From positions 1-62,825 of the forward strand of contig CAKZUQ010000045.1 of assembly GCA_937923325.1 (NCBI GenBank): a stretch of DNA of 62,825 bases, written 5' to 3'. Under the pieces are notes generated by a model that saw only the letters and a list, made by a program, of their open reading frames with translations, searched no databases and was not told where the DNA came from. Below are positions 16,796 through 25,183 of this stretch, in pieces. Source of the DNA: an uncultured Bacteriovoracaceae bacterium (GTDB lineage: Bacteria; Bdellovibrionota; Bacteriovoracia; Bacteriovoracales; Bacteriovoracaceae). The position numbers and the translations under genes are program-made. Every line of letters begins with the position of its first letter. Position 1 is the first letter of the stretch.

Positions 16796-17060
16796 AATAT
16801 ATATCCTTTTAAAACTTAAAGTTTGTTTTTAGAAAAAATACATTACTTATAAAGTCATGATAATGCAAGGGGGTATATGACAAATAATCTTAAAATTTTT
16901 ATTGTGCATGGTGTCTGCAGTCTTTATCAATTCAGAGTCCATAGTTCTTAATACTGCAGTGGCTCTTAATAAAAGGCTATTATATTCAAAACTGTGTTGA
17001 CTGATCTATTTGTTTAGAAAGTATAAAGATCCCGTATAGTCAACAAAGCTCAATTAAAAT

Positions 17061-17399
17061 TTATTTACAATCTAGGCTAATTGGGTTTCCACCATTTACG
17101 CCTTCTAACTTAGCTGTAACTTTATTTGTAAGTTCGTCCTTTCTAAGAATGACTCCACTTTCTTTGCCAAATGTAAATCCCCCGGCAGATTCTAGGTTAA
17201 TTGTTTTTTCGTCATTCAAACTTAAAAATCCTGAAGTAGATTCTATATATTCAACTTTAGCCGTATTCGAATCAGAAAAAATGATATTAATAGCTGAGTA
17301 AGGTTTAAGCTCTAAGCGATTAATATTCGAACAACGTGTCTCACTTGCAAAGCTTGAAATACTTGTAAGGGACAATAATCCAATTAATAATTTTTTCAT
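17061..17399 (-). CDS. Small secreted protein of unknown function
   Basis: 112 residues with a Sec signal peptide (MKKLLIGLLSLTSISSFAS, cleavage near residue 19) and an AGGAGAA ribosome site. The mature part is probably a small beta domain with two Cys (TRCSN and the penultimate residue) that could form a disulfide. No family recognised. Confidence 0.68.
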   Translation of the reverse strand: MKKLLIGLLSLTSISSFASETRCSNINRLELKPYSAINIIFSDSNTAKVEYIESTSGFLSLNDEKTINLESAGGFTFGKESGVILRKDELTNKVTAKLEGVNGGNPISLDCK

Positions 17400-17748
17400 A
17401 TAAGTTCTCCTAATTATTCAATTACTTTGTATCTTTTTATATTAATGAATACATGGTATTTGTGCGATGCGTTGAAGTCTGTGTTACAAATTTACATGTT
17501 AAAAAAATATTGTCTACTTCTTATACAGTGAGAATCTGAATAGATATTGGAAATACTTAAAAGGCATGTTTATTGGATTTCTTGCCAATTTTAGTCTTGA
17601 TCTTTGTATAAAATGTTATGTATCTATTTTAGATGCAAATACTCTCAAATTTATACTTTTATGTTAAGTGTAAATAAAACTTTAGATTGAATGATTGATT
17701 CTTTTAATATTAAATACTTAAGTAATTTATTAAAAGGAAAATCATACT
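17400..17748. other. 349-base non-coding stretch before transketolase
   Basis: I see no convincing gene. A 33-codon ATG frame starts in the middle but lacks a properly spaced ribosome site. TTGTATAAAA near 17605 could be a -10 region for the transketolase gene, whose AAAAGGAAAA ribosome site lies at the right edge. Confidence 0.5.
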
Positions 17749-19716
17749 ATGACCACTTCAGTACTTAATTTAACAAATAAACTAGCAAATGCTCCAAAAT
17801 CTATGCCTTCTCACGCTTTGGATATTGATTATAAGGGTAATAAAGTTACTTTAGCAGATCCTAGGGCAGTTAGATCTTCATTAGCTCTTATGAACTTAGC
17901 AGCTGTAAATGGAGGAGCTGCATGTCACTGGGGTGGACCTTCGGCTCTTGTTGAGATGATGGCAGTTGTGCACAATAGAATGTTTAAAAATAAAAACTGG
18001 TTCAACGACTATAATTTTGTAAATGACGTTGGTCATGGGGAAAATGGTATATATGCTCTAAGATCTATCTTAGGCTTTGATGGACTTAGCCTTGATAGTT
18101 TACTTGGGTTTAGAAGTGTGAATTCAAAATTAACAGGTCACGGTGAGAGTCATCTAAATCCTGAAGGTGTATTACTAAGTAATGGACCACTGGGTTCATC
18201 TCTAGGCCAGGCTCAAGGTCTTGCCATGGCCGATAAGTTAATTGGTAACGATAGAGTTACTATATGTACTGTTAGTGATGGTGCAAGCATGGAAGGTGAG
18301 GCCAAAGAAGCTTTTTCTGCAATTGCTGGTCTATCTAGAAAAGGAAAATTAAATCCATTTGTTATGATTCTATCTGATAATAATACAAAGTTATCTGGAA
18401 GAATAGATGAAGATTCATTTTCGATGGGAGAGTCATTTAATGGCTTTGAGACACTTGGTTGGAATGTAATTAAGGTCGATAACGGACATGACTTAACTCA
18501 ATGTCTCGAATCATTTGACAGAGCTTTAGAAGAATCAAAAAATAAACCAACTTTAATATGGCTTAAAACAATTAAGGGATACCCTGTTAAATCTACAATG
18601 GAGTCTAAGTCAGGAGGACATGGTTTTCCAATAAAGGCTTATAGTGAAGATATAATTTCATTCTTAAATGAAATTAACGAAAATCAAACACCAAGTGAAT
18701 TTTTGGATGTTGCTAAGAAACTAACACTTAAACCTGAGTCTACATCAAGTACGTGCTCAATAAAAAAAGAAAAAATGCAAGCAGGTTTTGCAAGAGCCGC
18801 AATAGAGATGAAAAGTAATGGATATCCTGTAGTGTCTGTTTCAAGTGATCTTCAAGGTTCAACTGGAATGGCCCCTTTTCATAAAGAGCATCCTGAGTCT
18901 GCTTTTGATATAGGTATAGCAGAGTCTAATATGGTTTCTGCTGCTGTCGGAATGAGTAAGGCAGGTTTTATTCCTATCGTAGATACATTTGCAGCTTTTG
19001 GAGTAACAAAAGGGAACCTTCCACACATTATGGCGTCTTTATCTGACTGTCCTTTAATTGCTGTCTACTCTCATGCTGGATTTCAAGATGCAGCAGATGG
19101 AGCAAGTCATCAAAGTACAACTTATTTAAGTGCAATGTCTTCAATACCTAATACCAAAGTTGTTGTGGTTTCCAGCTCAACTGAAGCTTATGAGTTAATG
19201 AAACTTGCGATTAAAGATATTAAAAATAAAAGAGAAGCAAATAAGCAAGCTGATAGTGTTATCTTTTTTGTTGGAAGAGAAAATTTTCCAGCAACTATAA
19301 ATGAAAATTTAACTTATAGCTTTGATAAAGCTCAAATAATTAAAGAAGGTGATAGTGCATTAATCGTTTCTTGTGGGCCATTACTACATAAGGCCATAGA
19401 AGCTGGAGAGAAATTAGAATCTGAAGGGATCAAAGTTTCGATCATAAACAATGCATGCGTAAATAATGCTGATATATCGACTATTTCATCTCTTTTAAAA
19501 GCATCTTCGAGTAAATTAATAACTGTAGAAGATCATCAAAAAATTGGTGGAATGGGCGCTCAGTTGATTCACAAACTCAAGACTTTTGGAGTTGAGTTTT
19601 CATCAACAACTTTAGGTGTGAACGGAGAGTTTGGACAATCTGCTTATACTGCAAATGAATTGTATGCAAAGCACGAATTATCTGTTGACTCTATCATTAA
19701 GGCAGTAAAGTCTTAG
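17749..19716 (+). CDS. Transketolase-family enzyme
   Basis: 655 residues, usual transketolase length. The thiamine diphosphate region reads VSDGASMEGEAKEAF followed by SDNNTKLSG, equivalent to the GDG-to-N motif but with Ser in the first position. DIGIAESNMVSAAVGMSKAG contains the catalytic Glu of the pyrimidine domain, and VEDHQKIGGMGAQL is the C-terminal domain. It should transfer two-carbon units in the pentose phosphate pathway, but it is divergent from standard Tkt and relation to DXS-type enzymes cannot be excluded. It ends four bases into the convergent buf cluster. Confidence 0.82.
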   Translation: MTTSVLNLTNKLANAPKSMPSHALDIDYKGNKVTLADPRAVRSSLALMNLAAVNGGAACHWGGPSALVEMMAVVHNRMFKNKNWFNDYNFVNDVGHGENGIYALRSILGFDGLSLDSLLGFRSVNSKLTGHGESHLNPEGVLLSNGPLGSSLGQAQGLAMADKLIGNDRVTICTVSDGASMEGEAKEAFSAIAGLSRKGKLNPFVMILSDNNTKLSGRIDEDSFSMGESFNGFETLGWNVIKVDNGHDLTQCLESFDRALEESKNKPTLIWLKTIKGYPVKSTMESKSGGHGFPIKAYSEDIISFLNEINENQTPSEFLDVAKKLTLKPESTSSTCSIKKEKMQAGFARAAIEMKSNGYPVVSVSSDLQGSTGMAPFHKEHPESAFDIGIAESNMVSAAVGMSKAGFIPIVDTFAAFGVTKGNLPHIMASLSDCPLIAVYSHAGFQDAADGASHQSTTYLSAMSSIPNTKVVVVSSSTEAYELMKLAIKDIKNKREANKQADSVIFFVGRENFPATINENLTYSFDKAQIIKEGDSALIVSCGPLLHKAIEAGEKLESEGIKVSIINNACVNNADISTISSLLKASSSKLITVEDHQKIGGMGAQLIHKLKTFGVEFSSTTLGVNGEFGQSAYTANELYAKHELSVDSIIKAVKS

Positions 19717-20204
19717 GTCGCAATTAAAAAATATTCATTCTTTTTATAATGAATTGATATACTCTCGATTTCATTTTCATTAATAGAAATCGAGTTGTAA
19801 TCACTTTTGTTTACTTTATTCCAGGTCTCGAGTGAGCCTTTGGGAAGTGATATTACTTTTGAAGTATCTTTTTTAAATATAAAAGAGTCGATAGATGCCA
19901 ATTCATAGATGAAGTTTATATCTTTCGTGTGTTCAAAATTTTTTAAAAAATCATGGAAGGTATCTCCATAGTTATCGATGTTACTAGAGATTGATTTCGT
20001 TAAATTTATATATTGCTTTGCTGTAAAACTAAAATTTTCTCCAAGTATTTTTGAAATTGTAGGATATTTATTTTTAAGAGTCTTTATTAAAGAACCTATG
20101 TAGTTATTACGATATATATGTATGTTCCTAGAGTCTTTTATATGATTTTGTATTTCTAAATCTTGCTCTAGAATAAATCTAGATAGTATATTAAGTTCAT
20201 TCAT
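19713..20204 (-). CDS. bufC: BufC/HvfC-like partner of the DUF692 enzyme (DUF2063)
   Basis: 163 residues, mostly helical. The N-terminal half with IYRNNYIGSLIKTLKNKYP and FHDFLKNFEH matches DUF2063 proteins, which act as substrate-recognition partners of DUF692 multinuclear iron oxidative enzymes. It overlaps bufB by four bases (ATGA), so the two are translationally coupled. It is shorter than some relatives (about 250 residues), so the C-terminal part may be reduced. Symbol given by cluster context. Confidence 0.8.
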   Translation of the reverse strand: MNELNILSRFILEQDLEIQNHIKDSRNIHIYRNNYIGSLIKTLKNKYPTISKILGENFSFTAKQYINLTKSISSNIDNYGDTFHDFLKNFEHTKDINFIYELASIDSFIFKKDTSKVISLPKGSLETWNKVNKSDYNSISINENEIESISIHYKKNEYFLIAT

Positions 20205-21013
20205 ATTTTAAGACTCTTTATAATATTTAAACTATCAGAAAGGGAAGTTAGATTTCCATCTCTTTCATAAATAATTGGTATTTCCTTTAGTTGATCTCTG
20301 GTTTTCTTCGCCATCGATATGACTTCATTATCAGGATTTGATGCATGTGAATCAATATATAGATTTGAATCTTTTGTAGAGCCAGCTATGTGTATCTCTT
20401 TTATTGCATCTTTATTTATTTCATTTAAAAATTCTGAACAGTTAATCTGTAGGTTCCTCTCGTTTGTCCAAAGATTATTTAAATCTATTAGAAAGTGGCA
20501 TCCAGTTTTAGCATGAAGCTGATTTAAGTAGTAGGACTCCGTAATTTCAGATTTATTAAATTGAATATAATAAGATAGATTTTCAATTAATATATTTTCT
20601 TTCAAATAATTTTGTATTTGGTCTATTCTAGTTGTCGATTTTATTAGAGATTCTTCGTTGTAGGGAATCGGCAGTAAATCGTGATGATGAAAGTTATTAT
20701 GAGCCTGAAAACATAAATGGTCTGAAATATGTATTGGTTGATATTTTTCTTTTAAGTCTTTAATACTTTTAAGATAGCTTTCATTTATTTTGTCTGCTCC
20801 ACCTATGTTCATGCCAACAGTGTGAAATAGTATTTTGTAATCTTGCCTCAACTTTTCTAGTTTTTTATGATGAGGCCCTTCACTTAGCCAGTTATCAGCA
20901 ATTATTTCTAAATATTCAATATTTGGTTTTGAGCGTATTACTTCATCAATTATTTCGAGACGTAGATTTATACCTACGCCTTTGAATATTTTCTTTTTAA
21001 AGAAATTGATCAT
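20201..21013 (-). CDS. bufB: DUF692 multinuclear iron-dependent oxidative enzyme, BufB-like
   Basis: 270-residue TIM-barrel protein of the MbnB/HvfB/BufB family. The metal ligands are visible: ILFHTVGMNIGG, HISDHLCFQ, HHHDLLPIPY, ENLSYY, DLNNLW and EIHIAGS. Family members use iron and oxygen to convert Cys residues of a precursor peptide into copper-binding heterocycles. The gene starts four bases after the bufA stop and overlaps bufC, forming one translation unit. Confidence 0.9.
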   Translation of the reverse strand: MINFFKKKIFKGVGINLRLEIIDEVIRSKPNIEYLEIIADNWLSEGPHHKKLEKLRQDYKILFHTVGMNIGGADKINESYLKSIKDLKEKYQPIHISDHLCFQAHNNFHHHDLLPIPYNEESLIKSTTRIDQIQNYLKENILIENLSYYIQFNKSEITESYYLNQLHAKTGCHFLIDLNNLWTNERNLQINCSEFLNEINKDAIKEIHIAGSTKDSNLYIDSHASNPDNEVISMAKKTRDQLKEIPIIYERDGNLTSLSDSLNIIKSLKI

Positions 21014-21017
21014 TCTT

Positions 21018-21284
21018 TTAAAGAGTCTTCTTTTTGTAAACTGTACCTTTTGCTAGTTTTTCACATACACCTTGGGGAACATAAACCCATTCATTAGGAT
21101 CGTTATCTGTTTTAGCATATCCACCACAGTCATGTCCGTTAGCGCCACAATCATTCATTCCTTTTTTTGCAACACCTTTACACTTTACAATAGTATCACC
21201 TTTTTTGGCCCACTTTGGAGCACCAAATGCTGTCGAAATTAATGTTAAAAGAGACAAGCTCGTTAATACAATTTTCGTTTTCAT
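21018..21284 (-). CDS. bufA: Bufferin-like RiPP precursor, DUF2282 family
   Basis: 88 residues. A Sec signal peptide (about 1-21, ending in STAFGA) precedes a core with four Cys at 35, 46, 53 and 74 in the DUF2282 pattern: CKGVAKKGMNDC, HDCGG, and EWVYVPQGVCEKLAKG. In characterised bufferins the inner Cys become thiooxazoles that buffer copper in the periplasm while the outer pair forms a disulfide; that is family knowledge. AAAAGGA precedes the ATG. First gene of bufABC. Confidence 0.88.
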   Translation of the reverse strand: MKTKIVLTSLSLLTLISTAFGAPKWAKKGDTIVKCKGVAKKGMNDCGANGHDCGGYAKTDNDPNEWVYVPQGVCEKLAKGTVYKKKTL

Positions 21285-21300
21285 AAATATCCTTTTGTGA

Positions 21301-21339
21301 AAATCAATCTTATAAGTTATTCGTTTAAAAGATTGATTT
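21301..21339. repeat. Inverted repeat in the bufA leader
   Basis: AAATCAATCTT (21301-21311) and AAGATTGATTT (21329-21339) form an 11-base perfect inverted repeat with a 17-base spacer, 17 bases upstream of bufA. It could be an operator, an attenuator, or a weak terminator of the preceding membrane gene on the minus strand. No T tract of note follows. Confidence 0.65.
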
Positions 21340-21347
21340 GGTTACAA

Positions 21348-22058
21348 TTATTTATTGCGCGCTGCTCTTTTCATTAAATAAATAAAGTAAACAGACACTG
21401 CTGCTAAGATATGTTTTATAGTATGTCCAGAAATACTGATACTGTTAAATATTTGAGAATCGTTATGTTCAGTTACTTTTGCTAGAACATACAAACCAAA
21501 AGCACCGAGCATATATTTTGCATTTAAATTCTTGCTGAAGAATAGTCCAATGATTAGCAATGATATTATAGGAGTAAGTTGTACCCAGTAGTAAAGTCTT
21601 AAATCTTCAGTAACTACCCAGATTACGACACTAAAAACTCCAAGAAGGTTCGATAAAATAAGTAGAAGAGTTTCTTTTTTAAGGTTAAATGTCTCACAAA
21701 AGACAGCAGTTATTAAAGACATAAATCCCAGAGTCATAGGGAGTCTATCCCATACTAGTGTATCGTTATTTGGGTTATAGTGATAGTAGTATGATCCAAA
21801 TGCAACAAGTCCTATAGATATAAAAAAAGCTTTCCAGGATATAGTTAACTTACATTGCTGAGCATATTTAAAGCCAATGAAACTGATTATTAGAAAAAAT
21901 ATATTTGAAAATGAATCAAAGAAATTTGGATGGCCACAAATCACTCTTGCATCAATGAAATTGTGGTAACTTGGATCTTGGTGTATGGGCTGCTTTGTGA
22001 AAATGAAAATCAATGTAACAATATTTATAGATATAAGTAGTAGCAATCTTTTATTCAT
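21348..22058 (-). CDS. CREST-superfamily membrane protein (alkaline ceramidase-like)
   Basis: 236 residues with about seven membrane helices. GSYYYHYNPNNDTLVWDRLP and SGHTIKHILAA supply the His and Asp residues of the zinc site shared by CREST hydrolases. Bacterial members have unknown substrates, possibly amide-linked lipids. AAGG lies six bases before the ATG. It is in the same direction as, and just upstream of, bufABC, separated by 63 bases containing the inverted repeat, so cotranscription is possible but not certain. Confidence 0.78.
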   Translation of the reverse strand: MNKRLLLLISINIVTLIFIFTKQPIHQDPSYHNFIDARVICGHPNFFDSFSNIFFLIISFIGFKYAQQCKLTISWKAFFISIGLVAFGSYYYHYNPNNDTLVWDRLPMTLGFMSLITAVFCETFNLKKETLLLILSNLLGVFSVVIWVVTEDLRLYYWVQLTPIISLLIIGLFFSKNLNAKYMLGAFGLYVLAKVTEHNDSQIFNSISISGHTIKHILAAVSVYFIYLMKRAARNK

Positions 22059-22163
22059 AGTTAACCTTAACGCTTTGTACAGGAAATGACTTCTTAATTT
22101 GGTTTCATTTTACCTGAATTTGAACTAATATAGATATGTTAATTTATATTTGGGGAAATGTGT

Positions 22164-22616
22164 ATGGATTTAAGTCGTGTTACAGATATTGAGGGTATGA
22201 ACTTTCTTTTTAAGGTTGATAACCTTTTTTTAGGAGGGCAACCTAGTGAAGCTTCATTAGATGGTCTTAAAGATCTTGGAATTAAGAAGGTCGTTAACTT
22301 ACGTGCTTTTTCTGAAGGAGATTTCACTTTTGAACAAGAGTACTTTTCAAAACATAATATAGAGTACACACACTTTCCAATTTTAGGGGAGAATGGTTTT
22401 GATAGAGAGTCAATAGAGAGACTCAATAATATAATTAATGACGAAAATATATTAATTCATTGTGCATCTGCAAATAGAGTTGCTGGATGGTTAATTACGT
22501 ATCTTGTAGAACATAAAAATCTTGATTTTGATAAGGCTACAGAAATTGCTATGCAATCAGGGCTAACTAATCCAGGTTTTGTCTCAGCTGCTTCAATGGC
22601 CTTAGAGAATAAATAG
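22164..22616 (+). CDS. Dual-specificity-phosphatase-like protein (BLH type)
   Basis: 150 residues from the ATG at 22164; an ATG at 22158 sits too close to the GGGGAA ribosome site. The domain begins with FLGGQPSEASLDGLKDLGIK and holds the cysteine phosphatase loop HCASANR, i.e. HCx5R with Cys, Ala, Ser, Ala, Asn, Arg. It resembles the phosphatase-like domain of BLH proteins linked to sulfide metabolism. Its stop codon directly abuts the start of the Crp/Fnr gene, implying joint translation. Confidence 0.82.
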   Translation: MDLSRVTDIEGMNFLFKVDNLFLGGQPSEASLDGLKDLGIKKVVNLRAFSEGDFTFEQEYFSKHNIEYTHFPILGENGFDRESIERLNNIINDENILIHCASANRVAGWLITYLVEHKNLDFDKATEIAMQSGLTNPGFVSAASMALENK

Positions 22617-23273
22617 ATGAAGGTTTCTAGTAATACTCAAGATATTAATTGCTTTTACTTAAATGATGACTTTAAAAGTATTGGAAATTTAAGGTCAATA
22701 AAGAAAGGACAAACTTTATACTCTAAAGGTGAGTCTCAAGGTGGTTTCTTTTATATATTATCTGGCTTAATGGGTCTTGTTGATATTGCTCCGAATGGTT
22801 CTGAGTCATTATTAAGAGTTTTTGGCCAAAATTATTTTACGGCCTATAGATCTTTTTTAGCTGGAGAAGTTTGTAACGCTACTAGTACGGCCTTAACAGA
22901 TGTAAATTATTTGTATTTTGAATTTACAGATCCTTTAGATCTTTTAAGAAAATATCCAGATGTTTATGTTCATTTAACAAAAACCCTTTGTCATGATTTA
23001 AGAATTGCTGAAGAAAGACTGAATGATTTAACAGGTAAAAGAGTTATTAATAGAATTATCGAAGCAATAATATTTTTAAAGAATAAAGACCCTCACTATG
23101 TTTGGACAAGAAGAGAAATTGGAGAGTTTTGTAGTGCTACAACTGAAACTGTTACAAGAGCATTTTCTAAACTTGAAAAATTAAATTTGATACAAAAAGA
23201 TGGTAGAGATATTATTATTAGTGATGTCGATAAGCTTTTATCATATTCAAATGAACTAGAGTCAGAGTTTTAA
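22617..23273 (+). CDS. Crp/Fnr-family transcription regulator
   Basis: 218 residues: cyclic-nucleotide-binding-like beta roll (about 20-120), dimerisation helix, and a winged helix-turn-helix (about 160-205) with TRREIGEFCSATTETVTRAF. The recognition helix carries E-TVTR, close to the E--SR pattern of proteins that bind TTGAT half-sites. There is no N-terminal four-Cys iron-sulfur cluster, so it is not a classic oxygen-sensing FNR. The ATG immediately follows the phosphatase stop codon. Confidence 0.9.
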   Translation: MKVSSNTQDINCFYLNDDFKSIGNLRSIKKGQTLYSKGESQGGFFYILSGLMGLVDIAPNGSESLLRVFGQNYFTAYRSFLAGEVCNATSTALTDVNYLYFEFTDPLDLLRKYPDVYVHLTKTLCHDLRIAEERLNDLTGKRVINRIIEAIIFLKNKDPHYVWTRREIGEFCSATTETVTRAFSKLEKLNLIQKDGRDIIISDVDKLLSYSNELESEF

Positions 23274-23314
23274 GAACACAATATTAAGATAATATTTTAT
23301 TTGTTGTTCTTATG
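23270..23314 (+). terminator. Possible weak terminator after the regulator
   Basis: AAGAACA and TGTTCTT arms surround an AT-rich loop containing AATATT-aagat-AATATT. The stem is AT-rich and the T tract poor, so termination is only a possibility. Confidence 0.3.
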
Positions 23315-23537
23315 ATATCTGTTTTATAGCTTTATATTTTCAAGTTCCCTTTTTTACGTTAAACATCTGTACAGTAATATATGCCTTCTTTTTCTTGCAT
23401 GTTATAGCTTTTTACTGATTTAACCTCATCTTCTCATTTTTCTATCTTATTGAAATTATAGAACTATTTAATAATCTATTAAATTAAACGCCAAAGTTGA
23501 CGATAATTGGTTGGTATTGTTTTTTTATAGGATTACT

Positions 23538-24644
23538 ATGAGGCTTTTATTTTTAGTTGTTTTATTAATTACTGTTACTTCATGTGAAAGTATCAATCTT
23601 GATCTTTTAAAGTCTCAGCTGGAAAGTCAATATCAACCTATGGTAACTACTTGGCGAGTTGGTGATGGAGGCTTTGGCGACGGGGATAACTCAATATCTC
23701 TTCCTCTTGTTTCAGGTTATGACTATAATTTTACTGTCAATTGGGGAGATGGAACTTCTTCAGAGATCACTTCCGATACAGATTCAGATATAACTCATAT
23801 TTATGCAATTGCCGGAGATTATACTGTTACTATAGATGGACTTGCTGAAGCCTGGTCTTTTGGTAACGATGTTTTGAGTGATAAGGATAAAATAATCAGT
23901 GTCGATAACTTTGGGGCTATGGGATGGATTGATTTGAGCGGAGCTTTTTATGGGTGCTCTAATTTAACTTCATTTGTTGGCGGAGACACTTCAAATGTTA
24001 CTAATATGTCCTCTATGTTTCATGAGAACTCATCTCTGGTAAGTTTAGATTTAAGTCACTTTGATACCTCTAAAGTTGTAGATATGAGTACGATGTTTAA
24101 AGATTCGATAATTTCAAATTTAAACATAAGCTCATTTGATACATCTTCTGTTTTGAATATGACTGAAATGTTTCGAAACTTACCTTTGACTGTTCTTGAT
24201 GTTTCTCACTTTAACACTTCTAATGTTACAAATATGACAGGTTTATTTTATGGACTTTTAGTTGCAAGCCTCAATCTTTCAAATTTTGAGACATCCAATG
24301 TAACAACTATGGCCCTTATGTTTAAAAATATGCCTAATCTAGTTAATCTAGATTTGACTAGTTTTGATACTTCTTCTGTAACGTCTATGTATCAGATGTT
24401 TATTTCTTGTCCATCGCTAGAGAGTTTGAACCTTAATGGTCTTGATACTTCAAATGTAGTCAGTGCATATGCAATTTTTGCGCATAATAGTTCACTTGTA
24501 GATGTTGATCTAACCGGTTGGGATGTTGGATCTGTTACTAACAGTGGGGCAGCATGGTTGAATGTTAATAGCTCCGTCGCTTTGGTATGTGATGAGGGTG
24601 GCTCTCCTGGTACAGGTAGTATTTTTGGTAAAAACTGTGACTAA
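23538..24644 (+). CDS. BspA-like lipoprotein with DUF285 repeats
   Basis: 368 residues from the ATG at 23538 (AGGATTACT upstream; an in-frame start at 23511 is not supported). Lipobox TVTSC anchors it to a membrane. Residues about 55-100 form a PKD-like domain (VNWGDGTSSEI, HIYAIAGDYTVTIDG). Then come at least six repeats of about 25 residues with the core FDTSxVxNMxxMF and alternating SLDLS, a DUF285 leucine-rich solenoid. Such proteins are surface binding or adhesion factors; the target is unknown. Confidence 0.88.
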   Translation: MRLLFLVVLLITVTSCESINLDLLKSQLESQYQPMVTTWRVGDGGFGDGDNSISLPLVSGYDYNFTVNWGDGTSSEITSDTDSDITHIYAIAGDYTVTIDGLAEAWSFGNDVLSDKDKIISVDNFGAMGWIDLSGAFYGCSNLTSFVGGDTSNVTNMSSMFHENSSLVSLDLSHFDTSKVVDMSTMFKDSIISNLNISSFDTSSVLNMTEMFRNLPLTVLDVSHFNTSNVTNMTGLFYGLLVASLNLSNFETSNVTTMALMFKNMPNLVNLDLTSFDTSSVTSMYQMFISCPSLESLNLNGLDTSNVVSAYAIFAHNSSLVDVDLTGWDVGSVTNSGAAWLNVNSSVALVCDEGGSPGTGSIFGKNCD

Positions 24645-24650
24645 TATTTC

Positions 24651-25127
24651 TTAAGAGCACCATCCAGCTATGATTAATCTTTTATTTTTTGTTACAGCAT
24701 TTATTTTATGTTCGTAGCCACTTGCGCCTGTTTTAAAAATAACGATTTCACCAAAATTAAAAGGACGAATCTTTTTTGATTCATTACTACCTTTTTTTCT
24801 GATTTCTAGCACACCACCTTCTGTATTATAAGAGTCTTTTATAGATAAAGAAAATGCTAGTTTTCTAGATCCATCATCATGCCATATGCCATCTTCTTCC
24901 CATTCGTTTTGTGCATCTCTTAAACTTATTATGAACTCAATACTTGAAAAGTCTTCAAAACTAGAGAGATATTGAAATAACTTTCCTTTTGGTTTTGTCT
25001 CTTCAAAAAAGTACTTATCTATTGACTTGTAGTCTTCATTTAGAACCATATCCTTTAAAGATGTACTTAATTCAATATTTGTTAAAATAAAGCCATCTTT
25101 CTCCAATGTAAGTCGTTGTTTTTCCAT
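24651..25127 (-). CDS. 2-oxoglutarate/Fe(II)-dependent oxygenase-like protein
   Basis: 158 residues, double-stranded beta-helix pattern. WHDDGSRKLAF gives the HxD pair, GYEHKINAV the distal His and NKRLIIAGW the 2-oxoglutarate-binding Arg, so the facial triad is complete. The protein is short and lacks a signal peptide. Substrate unknown. It ends six bases from the convergent BspA-like gene. Confidence 0.7.
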   Translation of the reverse strand: MEKQRLTLEKDGFILTNIELSTSLKDMVLNEDYKSIDKYFFEETKPKGKLFQYLSSFEDFSSIEFIISLRDAQNEWEEDGIWHDDGSRKLAFSLSIKDSYNTEGGVLEIRKKGSNESKKIRPFNFGEIVIFKTGASGYEHKINAVTKNKRLIIAGWCS

Positions 25128-25147
25128 GATCCGATTTTATTTCCTCT

Positions 25148-25177
25148 TTGCTTGAGTCTCATAATTAAGGGTATAGT
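25148..25177 (+). promoter_or_regulatory. Predicted leaderless promoter
   Basis: TTGCTT (25148-25153), 18-base spacer, TATAGT (25172-25177), then exactly six bases to the ATG at 25184. The predicted first transcribed base is the A of the start codon; no Shine-Dalgarno sequence is present. Confidence 0.5.
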
Positions 25178-25183
25178 AACAAC

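Noticed and set aside
16878..16952. 24-codon ATG ORF on the plus strand with AGGGGG upstream
   Set aside because: Very short and without any recognisable feature; the purine run alone does not support a gene.
17564..17670. 33-codon ORF upstream of transketolase
   Set aside because: AAAAGG is almost adjacent to the ATG, so spacing is wrong, and the peptide has no features.
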